A program made the position numbers and the translations under genes. From the NCBI RefSeq assembly GCF_002240565.1, contig NZ_MZMO01000001.1, forward strand, positions 682,001 to 746,000: a stretch of DNA of 64,000 bases, read 5' to 3'. The notes beneath the pieces are model-generated. The model was not told the origin of the DNA. It ran no database searches and saw only the letters and a program-made list of their open reading frames with translations. The stretch is from Clavibacter michiganensis subsp. insidiosus. GTDB taxonomy: Bacteria; Actinomycetota; Actinomycetes; Actinomycetales; Microbacteriaceae. Shown one piece after another: positions 31,583-40,141 of the stretch (within the stretch, counting starts at the first letter, position 1; each line of letters opens with the position of its first letter).

Positions 31583-32721
31583 GCGTCCTCCACTGCCTTC
31601 CGGATCATCTCGGCCGCCTTCTCCGGCGGCACGTCGCCGATCCAGGCGCCCATGGCCGCCTCGGACCCGGCCAGGAACTTGAGCTTGTCGGCCGCGCGGC
31701 GCGGCGACGTGATCTGCAGCATCAGCCGGATCTCGTCGCGGTGCGCGTCCACGGGCGCCTGGTGCCACGCGGCGATGTACGGCGTCGGGGTGTCGTACAG
31801 CCGGTCCATCCCCTGCAGCAGCCGCAGGTACATCGTCGCGAGCTCGTCGCGCTCGGCCTCGGTCGTCTCGGCGAGGTCGGGAACGTGGCGGTGGGGGAGC
31901 AGGTGGATCTCCACGGGCCAGCGCGCCGCGAACGGCACGAACGCGGTGAAGTGGTCGCCGCGGAGCACGACGCGCTCGGACGCCTGCTCGGTCTCGAGGA
32001 TCCGCTGGAACAGGCCCGGCCCGAACCGCTCGATCGACTCCACCAGCCGACGCGTGCGCGGCGTGATGTAGGGGTACGAGTAGATCTGCCCGTGCGGGTG
32101 GTGCAGCGTGACGCCGATGGCCTCGCCGCGGTTCTCGAACGGGAACACCTGGCGGATCCCGGGCATCGCCGAGAGGGCGCGCGTGCGCTCGGCCCACGCC
32201 TCCACCACGGTGCGGGCGCGCGACGGCGTGAGGCCGCTGAACGAGCCGGTGTGCGCGGGGCTGAAGCACACGACCTCGCAGCGGCCGACCGAGGTGCGGG
32301 TGCGCTCCAGGCCGATCGCGGTGAGGTCGTCGTCGTCGACGGGCGCGTCCACGCCCTCCGCATCGGCGAGCGCGGGCCCGAACGACGGCGACTTGTTCTC
32401 GAAGACCGCGACGTCGTACATGCTCGGGATCTCGGACGGGTTGGTCGGGGTCGCGGGGGCGAGGGGATCCAGCTCCGCCGGGGGCAGGTGCGCGCGGTTC
32501 TGGCGCGCGGCCGCGATGGAGACCCACTCGCCCGTGAGCACGTCCTGCCGCATCGTCGCGGTGGGCGGGCGGGGCGCGGCGGGGCGCGCGTCGGCGGCGC
32601 GCTCGGGCGGGAGGGTCGTTTCGGCGTCGTCGAAGTAGACGAGCTCGCGGCCGTCGGACAGCAGCGTGCGGCGCTGCGTGATCCCGGACGGCGACGTCGT
32701 GACGGTCTGGTCGGCATGCAT
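31579..32721 (-). CDS. galT: Galactose-1-phosphate uridylyltransferase
   Basis: GalT exchanges UMP between UDP-glucose and galactose-1-phosphate. The 380-residue protein carries the catalytic HPH motif (LHHPHGQIY) and the FENRGEAIGV segment of the family. It is the first gene of galTK. TAGGAT on the minus strand (plus-strand 32731-32736) lies about ten bases before the ATG, suggesting a nearly leaderless transcript. The divergent neighbour is a DeoR-type regulator. No galE is present in this window. Confidence 0.97.
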   Translation of the reverse strand: MHADQTVTTSPSGITQRRTLLSDGRELVYFDDAETTLPPERAADARPAAPRPPTATMRQDVLTGEWVSIAAARQNRAHLPPAELDPLAPATPTNPSEIPSMYDVAVFENKSPSFGPALADAEGVDAPVDDDDLTAIGLERTRTSVGRCEVVCFSPAHTGSFSGLTPSRARTVVEAWAERTRALSAMPGIRQVFPFENRGEAIGVTLHHPHGQIYSYPYITPRTRRLVESIERFGPGLFQRILETEQASERVVLRGDHFTAFVPFAARWPVEIHLLPHRHVPDLAETTEAERDELATMYLRLLQGMDRLYDTPTPYIAAWHQAPVDAHRDEIRLMLQITSPRRAADKLKFLAGSEAAMGAWIGDVPPEKAAEMIRKAVEDA

Positions 32722-32814
32722 GATGCCCCGATCCTACGGGCTCTCGAGGCCCGGATCTGCGTCCGCGAAAGACCCGGCTTGCGTTCCGGCAACCGCGTGC
32801 GCGAGGCTCGCCGC

Positions 32815-33639
32815 ATGGCCGACGACTCCGCTCCCGTCCCCGCGGCGACCCGCCGCTCCCGGATCCTCGAACGGCTCGGCGACCGCGGCGTCGCGACCGT
32901 CGCCGAGCTCGCGGCCGACGCGGGCGTCTCGGCCGTCACGATCCGCGCCGACCTCGACGCTCTCGCCGACTCCGCCGCCGTCCAGCGCGTGCACGGCGGC
33001 GCGGTCCTCCGCGCGGGCCTCGGCGCGCGCGAGCAGAGCCTCGAGGTGACGCTCGAGTCGGCCGCCGACGCCAAGCGCGCCATCGGCCGCGCCGCCGCCG
33101 CCATGGTCGAGAGCGGCCAGAGCGTCCTGCTCGACGTCGGCAGCACGACGCTCCAGGTGGCACGCGCGCTCGTGGCGCGCGACGACCTCGTCGACGTCAC
33201 GGTCATCACGAACGGGCTCACGCTGGCGCTCGAGCTCGAGCGGGCCATGCCGCGCTTCACCGTGGTCGTGACGGGCGGCACGCTCCGGGCGCTGCAGCAC
33301 AGCCTCGTGGATCCGCTCGCCACCGTCGTGCTCGACCGCCTCCACCCGGACCTCGCGGTCATCGGCTGCAACGGCGTCGACGTGGAGCGGGGGATCACCA
33401 ACGTGAACCTGCCCGAGGCCGAGGTGAAGCGGCGCATGGTCGCCGCGAGCGCCCGCACGGTGGTCGTCGCGGACGGGGCGAAGCTCGGGCGCACTCACCT
33501 CGGGTCCGTCGCGCCGCTCGACCTCGTCGACACGCTGCTCACCGACGCCGACGCGGATCCGCACGAGGTCGGCCGCCTGCGCGACGCCGGCCTGCGCGTC
33601 GTCGAGGCGGGAGGGACGCCCGGCGCCGGGCGGCCGTAA
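32815..33639 (+). CDS. DeoR-family transcriptional regulator
   Basis: A 274-residue sugar-responsive repressor: N-terminal winged helix with ILERLGDRGVATVAELA and VTIRADLDAL (about 14-50), then a DeoRC sensor domain with VLLDVGSTTLQVA and the NGLTLALEL sugar-phosphate site. It is divergent from galTK by 93 bases and followed by galM, so it is the likely repressor of galactose use. ATG at 32815 is chosen as the first start before the HTH. Confidence 0.92.
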   Translation: MADDSAPVPAATRRSRILERLGDRGVATVAELAADAGVSAVTIRADLDALADSAAVQRVHGGAVLRAGLGAREQSLEVTLESAADAKRAIGRAAAAMVESGQSVLLDVGSTTLQVARALVARDDLVDVTVITNGLTLALELERAMPRFTVVVTGGTLRALQHSLVDPLATVVLDRLHPDLAVIGCNGVDVERGITNVNLPEAEVKRRMVAASARTVVVADGAKLGRTHLGSVAPLDLVDTLLTDADADPHEVGRLRDAGLRVVEAGGTPGAGRP

Positions 33640-33649
33640 CGTGGACCCC

Positions 33650-34570
33650 ATGAGACCCGTCACCGGAGAGCAGCACCACCTCGTCCACGCCGGCCCGTCC
33701 GGCGAGCTCCGCGCCACCGTCGTGCAGCTCGCGGCGGCCATCCGCGGCCTCACCCTCGACGGCGTCGACCTCGTCGAGCCCTACGGCGACGACGTAGTCG
33801 CCCCGATGGGCGCCGGCATGGTCCTCGTGCCGTGGCCGAACCGGATCCGCGGCGCCCGCTACGAGCTCGACGGGAAGGCCCAGGCGCTCGACGTCTCCGA
33901 GCCGTCGCTCGGCAACGCCTCGCACGGCCTCCTCCGCAACACGGGCTACGCGGCGTCCGACCGCACCGACGACCGCGTGACCCTCTCCGCCACCGTCTTC
34001 CCGCAGCACGGCTACCCGTTCCTCCTCGACACCTCCGTCATCTATCGGCTCACCGACGACGGCCTCGTCGTCACGCACCGGATCCGCAACGACTCCGCGG
34101 CGGCGGCCCCCGTCGCGGTCGGCGCGCACCCGTACCTCGCGATCGGCGGCGTGCCGTCGTCGGAGCTCACCCTCACGGTCCGCGCGGACACCTGGTCGGA
34201 GGTCGACGACGCGCTCATCCCCGTGGCCGACCACCCGGTGAACGGCGCCGACGAGGACCTCCGCACCGGCCGCGTCGTCGGCGACCTCGACCTCAACACG
34301 GGATACGGCGACGTGCACGTGGAGGGCGGCACGAGCCGCCACGGCCTCACCGCCCCGGACGGCCGCGGCGTCGAGCTCTGGGCCGACGCGTCCTTCCGGT
34401 TCCTGCAGGTCTACACGCCGCGCGAGTTCCCGACCCACGGCGGCCAGGCGGTCGCCATCGAGCCCATGACAGCGCCGGCCGACGCCTTCAACTCCGGCAT
34501 CGGCGTGCGCCGCCTCGCGCCGGGCGAGGAGTGGACGCTCAGCTGGGGGATCCGCGCGACGGGCTTCTAG
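33650..34570 (+). CDS. galM: Aldose 1-epimerase
   Basis: Mutarotase interconverts alpha and beta anomers of galactose/glucose, feeding GalK. The 306-residue protein has the catalytic His in GAHPYLAIGG (about residue 165) and the catalytic Glu in VAIEPMTAP (about 272). ATG at 33650 is ten bases after the regulator stop; a GTG at 33641 is an alternative. It is cotranscribed with the DeoR regulator. Confidence 0.95.
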   Translation: MRPVTGEQHHLVHAGPSGELRATVVQLAAAIRGLTLDGVDLVEPYGDDVVAPMGAGMVLVPWPNRIRGARYELDGKAQALDVSEPSLGNASHGLLRNTGYAASDRTDDRVTLSATVFPQHGYPFLLDTSVIYRLTDDGLVVTHRIRNDSAAAAPVAVGAHPYLAIGGVPSSELTLTVRADTWSEVDDALIPVADHPVNGADEDLRTGRVVGDLDLNTGYGDVHVEGGTSRHGLTAPDGRGVELWADASFRFLQVYTPREFPTHGGQAVAIEPMTAPADAFNSGIGVRRLAPGEEWTLSWGIRATGF

Positions 34571-34692
34571 CGTCTTCGGAACGAGCGCGCAACTCGTCGC
34601 GAGGTAGAGCATCTCTTCATATCATTGGGCGCGCGGCGCGGATTCTCGGCGTCGCGCATCGACGGGTGTGTCTCCAGGAGGTTCGCTTGCCA

Positions 34693-35466
34693 ATGATATT
34701 CCCCATGTTCGTAATTCCCATGACCATGGCTGGGGTTGCCCTGTCTGTCATGTCGGTCGTCGCCGTCATCGGTGTCGTTCACAGCGGTGACCGTGCTCCG
34801 GTGTACGTGTCACCTTCGACGGTCGACGCACGAGCGGCGACCTTCGACTCGCCGGTCGCGCCGACAGGTACCGTCATGGACAAGCTCACGCAGTACGTCG
34901 GGTCTACCACCACCGTCCCCGCTCAGGATCTGGATCAGTACTTATCGGCCGCGCACATCTCTGACGTGACGACTTCAAGCGGCCGCGCCCTCGCTCCGCA
35001 GAGAGCGGATGTTCGGAGGACCGAGGGTGGGCAGTTCGTCCTTCACATGCCCTTCGCCGAAGCGCCCCAGCAGCTGGACATCTCGGGATACACCGTGTTC
35101 CTTGACCGCGATCTAAGGGTGATTTCGACAGGCGAGGTGCTGTTCACCGCGTTGACCCCCGATTCCGGCCGAATGCAGCTGTGGCAGAACGGGGTCCTCG
35201 GCCTCGATAAGGTGGCGTCGAATGATTCGACGGCTGCAGTGGACGCGGACCGGTCCAACATCACGAATGCGGATTTCAATTGGGACACCCTCAATCAATG
35301 TCTGCTGAATGCGGGTATCTCACAGTGGGTCATCACCATCATCGGTACCGGATGCGCGCTTCTCTGCGGTGCCACGCTCGGGACGGGATGCGTAGCCTGC
35401 ATCGTCGGCTTCGCTGGGGTAGCCGGGGGGACAGTGGGCACCTGCGTCGGCCTGGCTATGTCATGA
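34693..35466 (+). CDS. Membrane-anchored precursor with halocin C8-like six-cysteine C-terminus
   Basis: The 257-residue protein has an N-terminal hydrophobic segment (about 1-30, signal or anchor), an extracytoplasmic middle domain with predicted beta strands (about 40-190), and a compact hydrophobic C-terminus (about 200-257) rich in Gly, Ala and Cys. Its six cysteines follow QCLLNAGISQW, GCALLCG, GCVACIVG and GTCVG. That spacing and the terminal position resemble the mature peptide of halocin C8-type bacteriocins, which is cleaved from a longer precursor. AGGAGG (34676-34681) lies 11 bases before ATG 34693 and five before an in-frame TTG at 34687, so either could start it. The gene is lower in GC than its neighbours. 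A two-helix protein overlaps by ATGA. Family assignment is by pattern only. Confidence 0.6.
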   Translation: MIFPMFVIPMTMAGVALSVMSVVAVIGVVHSGDRAPVYVSPSTVDARAATFDSPVAPTGTVMDKLTQYVGSTTTVPAQDLDQYLSAAHISDVTTSSGRALAPQRADVRRTEGGQFVLHMPFAEAPQQLDISGYTVFLDRDLRVISTGEVLFTALTPDSGRMQLWQNGVLGLDKVASNDSTAAVDADRSNITNADFNWDTLNQCLLNAGISQWVITIIGTGCALLCGATLGTGCVACIVGFAGVAGGTVGTCVGLAMS

Positions 35467-35633
35467 CGAAGCTCAAGGTGGTCATCCTGTTGATCCTCGC
35501 GTTGATCGCGATTCCCACCGCGCATCTGGTGCCGGACTTCGCCATCGCATTCTGGGCGGTGGGTACCGCGCTTCCGATGGTGGCGCTCCTTCTCATTGTG
35601 CGAGAGCGTCGTCGGCTAGCTCGAGAGCGCTGA
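35463..35633 (+). CDS. 56-residue two-helix membrane protein, candidate immunity protein
   Basis: The short protein MTKLKVVILL... has two membrane helices (about 5-22 and 27-46) and an Arg/Lys-rich tail RERRRLARER that should stay cytoplasmic. Its ATG overlaps the precursor stop by four bases, so it is translationally coupled to it. Small basic membrane proteins coupled to bacteriocin genes are often immunity proteins; here that role is inferred from context only. It was too small to stand out and shows no family I recognise. Confidence 0.65.
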   Translation: MTKLKVVILLILALIAIPTAHLVPDFAIAFWAVGTALPMVALLLIVRERRRLARER

Positions 35634-35640
35634 ATCGCCG

Positions 35641-35693
35641 AGACCGCCGCGCTCTCTGGCCTTCCCCAGGACGGTCGGAGAGCGCGGCGGTCT
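35641..35693. terminator. Bidirectional terminator
   Basis: A perfect 16-bp stem (AGACCGCCGCGCTCTC, 35641-35656, complement 35678-35693) with a 21-base loop begins seven bases after the small membrane protein stop. A convergent gene ends at 35710, so it can serve both strands. Confidence 0.8.
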
Positions 35694-35709
35694 CTTCATG
35701 TGCGGCCTC

Positions 35710-35967
35710 TCACGAGCCGTCCTCCTGCGCCCACTGCAGCGCGACCCGCTGCGTGTACCGCTCCAGCGCGATCCGGTTCTCCTCCGGCTCGCGGAGCCCG
35801 TCGATGTAGGCGAGCAGCCGTCCGACGACGCCCGACAGGTACTGCACGCCCCGGTCGTCGTGCTCCTCGAGTGCGGACTTCAGCAGGTCGTAGCGCTCGC
35901 TCGTCTCCTCGGCGGTCAGCATCGCGATCACGAGTTCGTCGGCCTGCATGCTCATGCGATCCAGCAT
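35710..35967 (-). CDS. Small hypothetical protein, helical
   Basis: An 85-residue, largely alpha-helical, acidic protein (MLDRMSMQADELV...) without membrane segment or recognised family; it contains no cysteine. ATG at 35967 has GGAGG three bases upstream; ATG at 35955 is an alternative. A longer open frame to 36180 reads low-complexity Arg-rich sequence and is not used. The 229 bases between this gene and the divergent beta-helix gene hold no other gene that I can see. Confidence 0.6.
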   Translation of the reverse strand: MLDRMSMQADELVIAMLTAEETSERYDLLKSALEEHDDRGVQYLSGVVGRLLAYIDGLREPEENRIALERYTQRVALQWAQEDGS

Positions 35968-36196
35968 CGCATCGCCTCCGCGGTGGCCGTCGCGGGCAGG
36001 CGGCGGGATCCCGCTGGTCATGCGGATCCGGCGCCGTGCACACCCCCGGTCGCGCCGCCCCGAACTGGGGATACGCTCCGGGCGGCAGCAGGACGCACCC
36101 TTGCCGTATCCAGCGTGGGGCGTCCGGTGCTCGGGGGAGCGGACCGGCGCGACCCGACTGCGCCCGTCAGCACGGCCCACCCGGAAGGCTCCCCTC

Positions 36197-37591
36197 TTGC
36201 CCCAGTCACGCGCGGACGCGCATGCGCCCAGCTCCGACCTGCCCGAAGCGGCACTCGCCCAGGACGCCCCGGCGCCCGCCGAGCGACCGCCGCTCCTCGG
36301 CCGCCGCTCCGTCTTCCTCGCCGCCGTCGGCGCGACCGCGGGTGCCGCTTCCGTCGCCGCGCCCGCCGCGGCGCCGTCCGCCTCGGCCGCCGCCGTCGTC
36401 GGCGACCAGACGCGCGTCTACTACCCGGAGCAGTTCGGCTTCGTGCCGTCGGCCGCGGACCACACGAAGGCGATGACCGCGTTCTTCGCGGCGCTGCAGA
36501 AGACCGGCGGCCGGGGGATACTGCCGCCGTGCGAGATCCGCGTCACGTCCACCGGCATCGACTACTCGAGCGCCGCGTGGCCCAAGCAGCTGCTCTCGGG
36601 AGCGCCCTACGGGTACCCGGCCATCTCGATCGAGGGGTACGGGCGGCGCGTCACGACCATCCGGCAGATCGCGGGATCGACGGGGGACGTCTTCAAGGTG
36701 CAGGGCAAGATCGGAGCCGACGCCGGGCCCGCCGCGAACAACAAGGCGACGGTCTCGCTCACCGGCTTCAGCATCACCGGCACGCGCACGGGCCGCCACG
36801 GGCTGTACCTGCGCTCGCTGCTGCACTGCCGGATCACCGACATCGAGCTGAACGCCACCGGCGGCGCCGGGGTCTTCTTCGCGCGCGCGGCCTTCACCGC
36901 GGCGAGCGACGAGTACTCCTACGCGAACGTCATCGAGGGCCTGCGCGTGATCACGGCGGGCACCTGGGGCGTCGACTGCGACGGCGTCAACGCCATCGAC
37001 ATCGTGATGCGCGACACCGAGATCGTGAACTGCACGGCGGGCGGGATCCGCATCGCCCCCACCAACGCGCGCTTCGAGAACACGCGCGTCATCGGCTGCG
37101 GCGCCGGCAACAAGGCGGCGCGCGGCTTCCTCGCCATCCCCACGAGCAACGCGTCGTCCATGGTCTCCGAGCTCGGCATCAACGGCATGCGCCTCGAGGG
37201 TAACTCGGGCGCCGGCGGCTACCAGCTGGAGATCGGGGCGGGCGTCGGCGCCACCGTCGTCGGCTACAACATCGTGACGGGCGGCGACGGCGGCGCCCAC
37301 GGCATCGGGGTCGGCCTCGTCGACCAGGGCGGGCGGCTCGCCCAGGACACGTTCGTCGGCCGCGGCACCATGTTCATGACCCCGAGCAAGTACCCGTCCC
37401 AGCGCGTGGTCGTGGTGGGCGCGTTCGCGCGCGACACCCGCGTCGAGCGCCCGTCCCTGCCGAACAACCCCGACACGCCCTTCGCCTCGGTCATCACGGA
37501 TCGCGGCGTCCGCAGCGTCGACGGCTTCGGCCGCGCGCTCACCGACCCGGCGACGACGCCGACCCCGGCGGGCACGACGCCCGCGGCCTGA
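36197..37591 (+). CDS. Tat-exported right-handed beta-helix protein
   Basis: A 464-residue secreted protein. A twin-arginine signal lies at about residues 35-65 (GRRSVFLAAVGATAG, then an Ala-rich stretch). The mature part opens with YYPEQFGFVPSAADHTKAM and contains coil repeats such as VSLTGFSITGTRTGRHGLYLR and MRDTEIVNCTAGGIRI, typical of pectate-lyase-like parallel beta helices (including glycan hydrolases and phage depolymerases). Its catalytic class is not clear. TTG at 36197 is the best start, eight bases after GGAAGG (36183-36188); no ATG fits before the Tat motif. It is convergent with an SGNH hydrolase gene. Confidence 0.75.
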   Translation: MPQSRADAHAPSSDLPEAALAQDAPAPAERPPLLGRRSVFLAAVGATAGAASVAAPAAAPSASAAAVVGDQTRVYYPEQFGFVPSAADHTKAMTAFFAALQKTGGRGILPPCEIRVTSTGIDYSSAAWPKQLLSGAPYGYPAISIEGYGRRVTTIRQIAGSTGDVFKVQGKIGADAGPAANNKATVSLTGFSITGTRTGRHGLYLRSLLHCRITDIELNATGGAGVFFARAAFTAASDEYSYANVIEGLRVITAGTWGVDCDGVNAIDIVMRDTEIVNCTAGGIRIAPTNARFENTRVIGCGAGNKAARGFLAIPTSNASSMVSELGINGMRLEGNSGAGGYQLEIGAGVGATVVGYNIVTGGDGGAHGIGVGLVDQGGRLAQDTFVGRGTMFMTPSKYPSQRVVVVGAFARDTRVERPSLPNNPDTPFASVITDRGVRSVDGFGRALTDPATTPTPAGTTPAA

Positions 37592-37625
37592 CCGGTCCGT
37601 CGCCCGCTCGTCGGTCGGGGCGCGC

Positions 37626-38405
37626 TCAGCCGGCGAGCGCCGTGAGCGCGGCCTGGATCCCGGCGGCGACCGCCTCGTGCCCGGTGGCGCTGGGATGCCA
37701 CGCGTCTTCCGTGCGGAGGTCCGGACGGTCCACGGGCAGCCAGCTCTCCGGCCCGGTCGCGTCGATGACGTGGGCCTTGCCGAGCGCGGGCCCCGTGTAG
37801 GCGGCCGCGAGCTTCTCGTAGCTCTGCACGCCCGTCATCGGCGTGATGATCACGGTCTGCGCGTCGGGCCAGCGCTCGGCGATGTCGGCGAGGGTCCGCG
37901 TCACGCCGCTGCGCACCGCGACCTCGCCGGGCTTGATGTCGTTGACGCTGCCCTGCAGGATCACGAGGTCGGGCGTGAAGTCGTCGCCCATGGCGGCCAG
38001 GCGATCGGGGTACGCCGGCTGGTCGGACGTGGCCGCGAAGCCGGTGCCGGCCGCCGCGTTCAGGCGCACGTCGCTCCAGCCCTCGCGCTCCGCGAGGAGC
38101 GCGGGGTAGGCGGGCCGCCCCGACGTCTCGATGCCGTGACCGAGGATGAACGAGTCGCCGAACATCAGGACGGCCGGATCCTCGGGGAGCGCCAAGGGCG
38201 CCACCGGCGCGATCGTGGTGCCGGGCCCGGAGACGAAGCCCGACTCCGCGACGGCGCCCGCGTTCTCCACGGGCGCGCCGCCGCTGCCGACCGCGGCGAC
38301 CACCAGGCCGACCGAGCACGCCGCGACGGCGGCGGCGGCCGTCCAGCCGGTGATCCGCCGCGCGGCCCGCGCCCGTGCGCCCGCCCGATACCCGTATTTC
38401 CCCAC
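37626..38405 (-). CDS. Secreted SGNH/GDSL hydrolase
   Basis: A 259-residue esterase-like protein with an N-terminal signal or anchor (hydrophobic about 20-42). Active-site blocks are MLFGDSFILG (nucleophile Ser in GDS, about residue 84), the Gly oxyanion loop AAAGTGFA, GSVNDI (Asn) and the C-terminal DAWHPS (Asp and His). Such enzymes deacetylate or de-esterify polysaccharides and lipids. It neighbours a second SGNH gene and a secreted beta-helix protein, so a role in modifying a plant or surface polysaccharide is plausible but inferred. Confidence 0.85.
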   Translation of the reverse strand: MGKYGYRAGARARAARRITGWTAAAAVAACSVGLVVAAVGSGGAPVENAGAVAESGFVSGPGTTIAPVAPLALPEDPAVLMFGDSFILGHGIETSGRPAYPALLAEREGWSDVRLNAAAGTGFAATSDQPAYPDRLAAMGDDFTPDLVILQGSVNDIKPGEVAVRSGVTRTLADIAERWPDAQTVIITPMTGVQSYEKLAAAYTGPALGKAHVIDATGPESWLPVDRPDLRTEDAWHPSATGHEAVAAGIQAALTALAG

Positions 38406-38482
38406 CCGTGAACCCTAGGCGCGTGATCCGCGCCATGGGGGTGTCGTGGGCCCCCCGTTCGGGCTCCGCCCGCGCGAGCGGA

Positions 38483-39217
38483 TCAGTCGCCGAGCGCGGC
38501 GATGACGGCGGGCAGCTGCTCGCGCGCCGCCTGGGCCATGAGGTCGGACCCGGCGTCGTTCGCGTGGCGCCGATCGACCGTGAGGCCGTCCGCCCATGAT
38601 CCGTCCGCGTCCGCGACCGTCGAGTAGACGTCGAGCAGCGGGACGTCCTCGGCTGTGGCGGCGTCGCGGATGGCCTCGTTCAGCGCGAGCACCTCCTCCG
38701 GCACCTCGTCGGAGGGCGGGACGAGCGCCGCCACGGGCTCCGCGCCGCGATCGCGGACGCCCTCCCACAGGGCGGCGATTCCGTCGACCGCCTGCGCGGG
38801 AGTCCGGCCGGAGAGGAGGTCGTTCGTCCCGACCTGCACCACCACGGCGCCTCCGGTGGCCGTCGCCTGGTCGAGCAGGGGCACCAGCGACGTCGACGCC
38901 GCTCCGGGCTGCGAGGCCGTCGTGCCGAGGTAGATTCCGGGGAAGGTGCCGGTCGCCACCGTCTGCCGCCACCAGGAGCCCGTGTTGTACGCGTGGGAGT
39001 CGCTCAGGACAGACATGAGCAGCGGTCCGTCGTCCGCGTCGGCGACCGCCGCCGCGGACGCCTCCGGTACGGCGGCGACCTGGCCTGCGTTGCCGGGCCG
39101 CTCCGTTCGCGCCTCGTCGAGGGCGAAGGAGGACAGCGCGAGCGTCGCCGCCGCCGTCACCCCGACCCCTGCCAGCGCCCATGTACCGCTCGACCAGCGG
39201 TGTCGCCTCTTCTTCAC
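38483..39217 (-). CDS. Second secreted SGNH hydrolase
   Basis: A 244-residue protein with a signal or anchor segment (about 12-35). The blocks are VLSDSHAYN (Ser, variant GDS), VQVGTNDLLSG (Asn) and a C-terminal DRRHANDAG (Asp and His). GTND is the standard block III of SGNH hydrolases. It lies 77 bases upstream of the other SGNH gene on the same strand; the two are only distantly similar and may act on different esters. Confidence 0.82.
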   Translation of the reverse strand: MKKRRHRWSSGTWALAGVGVTAAATLALSSFALDEARTERPGNAGQVAAVPEASAAAVADADDGPLLMSVLSDSHAYNTGSWWRQTVATGTFPGIYLGTTASQPGAASTSLVPLLDQATATGGAVVVQVGTNDLLSGRTPAQAVDGIAALWEGVRDRGAEPVAALVPPSDEVPEEVLALNEAIRDAATAEDVPLLDVYSTVADADGSWADGLTVDRRHANDAGSDLMAQAAREQLPAVIAALGD

Positions 39218-39330
39218 GGATCGACGGTAGTCGAGAGGGCCCTAACGATTCGTATCCACGACGCATGGGACCACTGGTATCACCACTGGTCCCGCGTCCC
39301 GCGGTCGGCTACGGCACCTGCCGCCGTTCA

Positions 39331-39406
39331 TGGTGGGCCCCGTCGGGCTCGAACCGACGACCCAGGGATTAAAAGTCCCTTGCTCTACCAACTGAGCTAG
39401 AGGCCC
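39331..39406 (-). tRNA. tRNA-Lys (anticodon UUU)
   Basis: The minus strand folds into a full cloverleaf of 76 bases including an encoded CCA (39331-39333 on the plus strand reads TGG). The acceptor GGGCCTC (from 39406) pairs with GGGGCCC, the discriminator is A, the D arm has AGCTCAGTTGGTAGAGC, and the T arm has GGTTCGAGCC. The anticodon TTT is at 39371-39373 within the loop CTTTTAA. No integrase or duplicated tRNA end is nearby. Confidence 0.97.
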
Positions 39407-39508
39407 GCATCCCCGATGCTACGGGATGGGCGGTGGCCCTCTCCGAGCGGACGGCGGCGACCGACGGGGGCCCGGCCGGCCGTGCGCGTCCGGCGTACGC
39501 TTGCCGGG

Positions 39509-40141
39509 ATGTCCGGCGACTACCACAAGCCCACCAAGTTCTCCGGGGCCAAGTTCGAGAGCATGCTCGGCGGCGACGACCCCGCCACGATCAGCCGCGT
39601 GGCCCATGAGACCGCGTCGGCCCTGCTGGCGCGCGTACGGGCGGATCCCGACCCGGCGGTCGTCAAGCGCCTCATCGCCTACACCGACGAGCACGGCATC
39701 GACGCGGTCGCCGAGCTGTGGTCGCGCGCCAGTCCGCGCAGCCTGCCGGGCGCGCTCTGGCGGCTGTACCTCATGCGCGCGCTCATCCGGCAGGATCCCG
39801 ACGGCGTCAGCCTGCTCTACCAGCGCGGCACCGAGGTGACCACGACCATCGACCCGGTGGTCGCCGGCGCCACCGCGCCCACGGGGCCGGCGGAGATCGT
39901 CGAGCTCGCCGACAGCATCCTCCGCGGCCTCTTCACGGGCGACTTCGCGGTGGCCCTCGACCGCGCGGGCGCGTTCAGCCGGCTGGCCGCCCTCGGCGCC
40001 ACGAGCGTCGCGGACGACCTCGACGCGACGGCGTCGCCGGAGCGCGCGGGCGACCTCACCACGCGTGCCCTCCGCCTCTCCCAGATGGCCGCCGACCTCG
40101 TGCAGTGCGGCCGGCTCTGGCGGGGCGACCGCCTCGACTGA
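39509..40141 (+). CDS. Conserved actinobacterial protein of unknown function
   Basis: A cytoplasmic, helix-rich protein of 210 residues (MSGDYHKPTKF...) without signal peptide or membrane segment. It contains ALWRLYLMRALI and a C-terminal RALRLSQMAADLVQCGRLWRG. I recall proteins of this kind as conserved hypotheticals in Micrococcales, but I cannot assign a function. ATG at 39509 is the first start after the tRNA gene; the ribosome binding site is weak. Confidence 0.7.
   Translation: MSGDYHKPTKFSGAKFESMLGGDDPATISRVAHETASALLARVRADPDPAVVKRLIAYTDEHGIDAVAELWSRASPRSLPGALWRLYLMRALIRQDPDGVSLLYQRGTEVTTTIDPVVAGATAPTGPAEIVELADSILRGLFTGDFAVALDRAGAFSRLAALGATSVADDLDATASPERAGDLTTRALRLSQMAADLVQCGRLWRGDRLD

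Noticed and set aside
34693..35466. Reading this gene as part of the galM frame family (a longer frame from 33832)
   Set aside because: The upstream part is an out-of-frame shadow of galM; a strong AGGAGG at 34676 marks the real start.
39331..39508. tRNA-Lys as an integration site
   Set aside because: No integrase gene, no repeated tRNA end and normal neighbouring composition; no element boundary can be shown.
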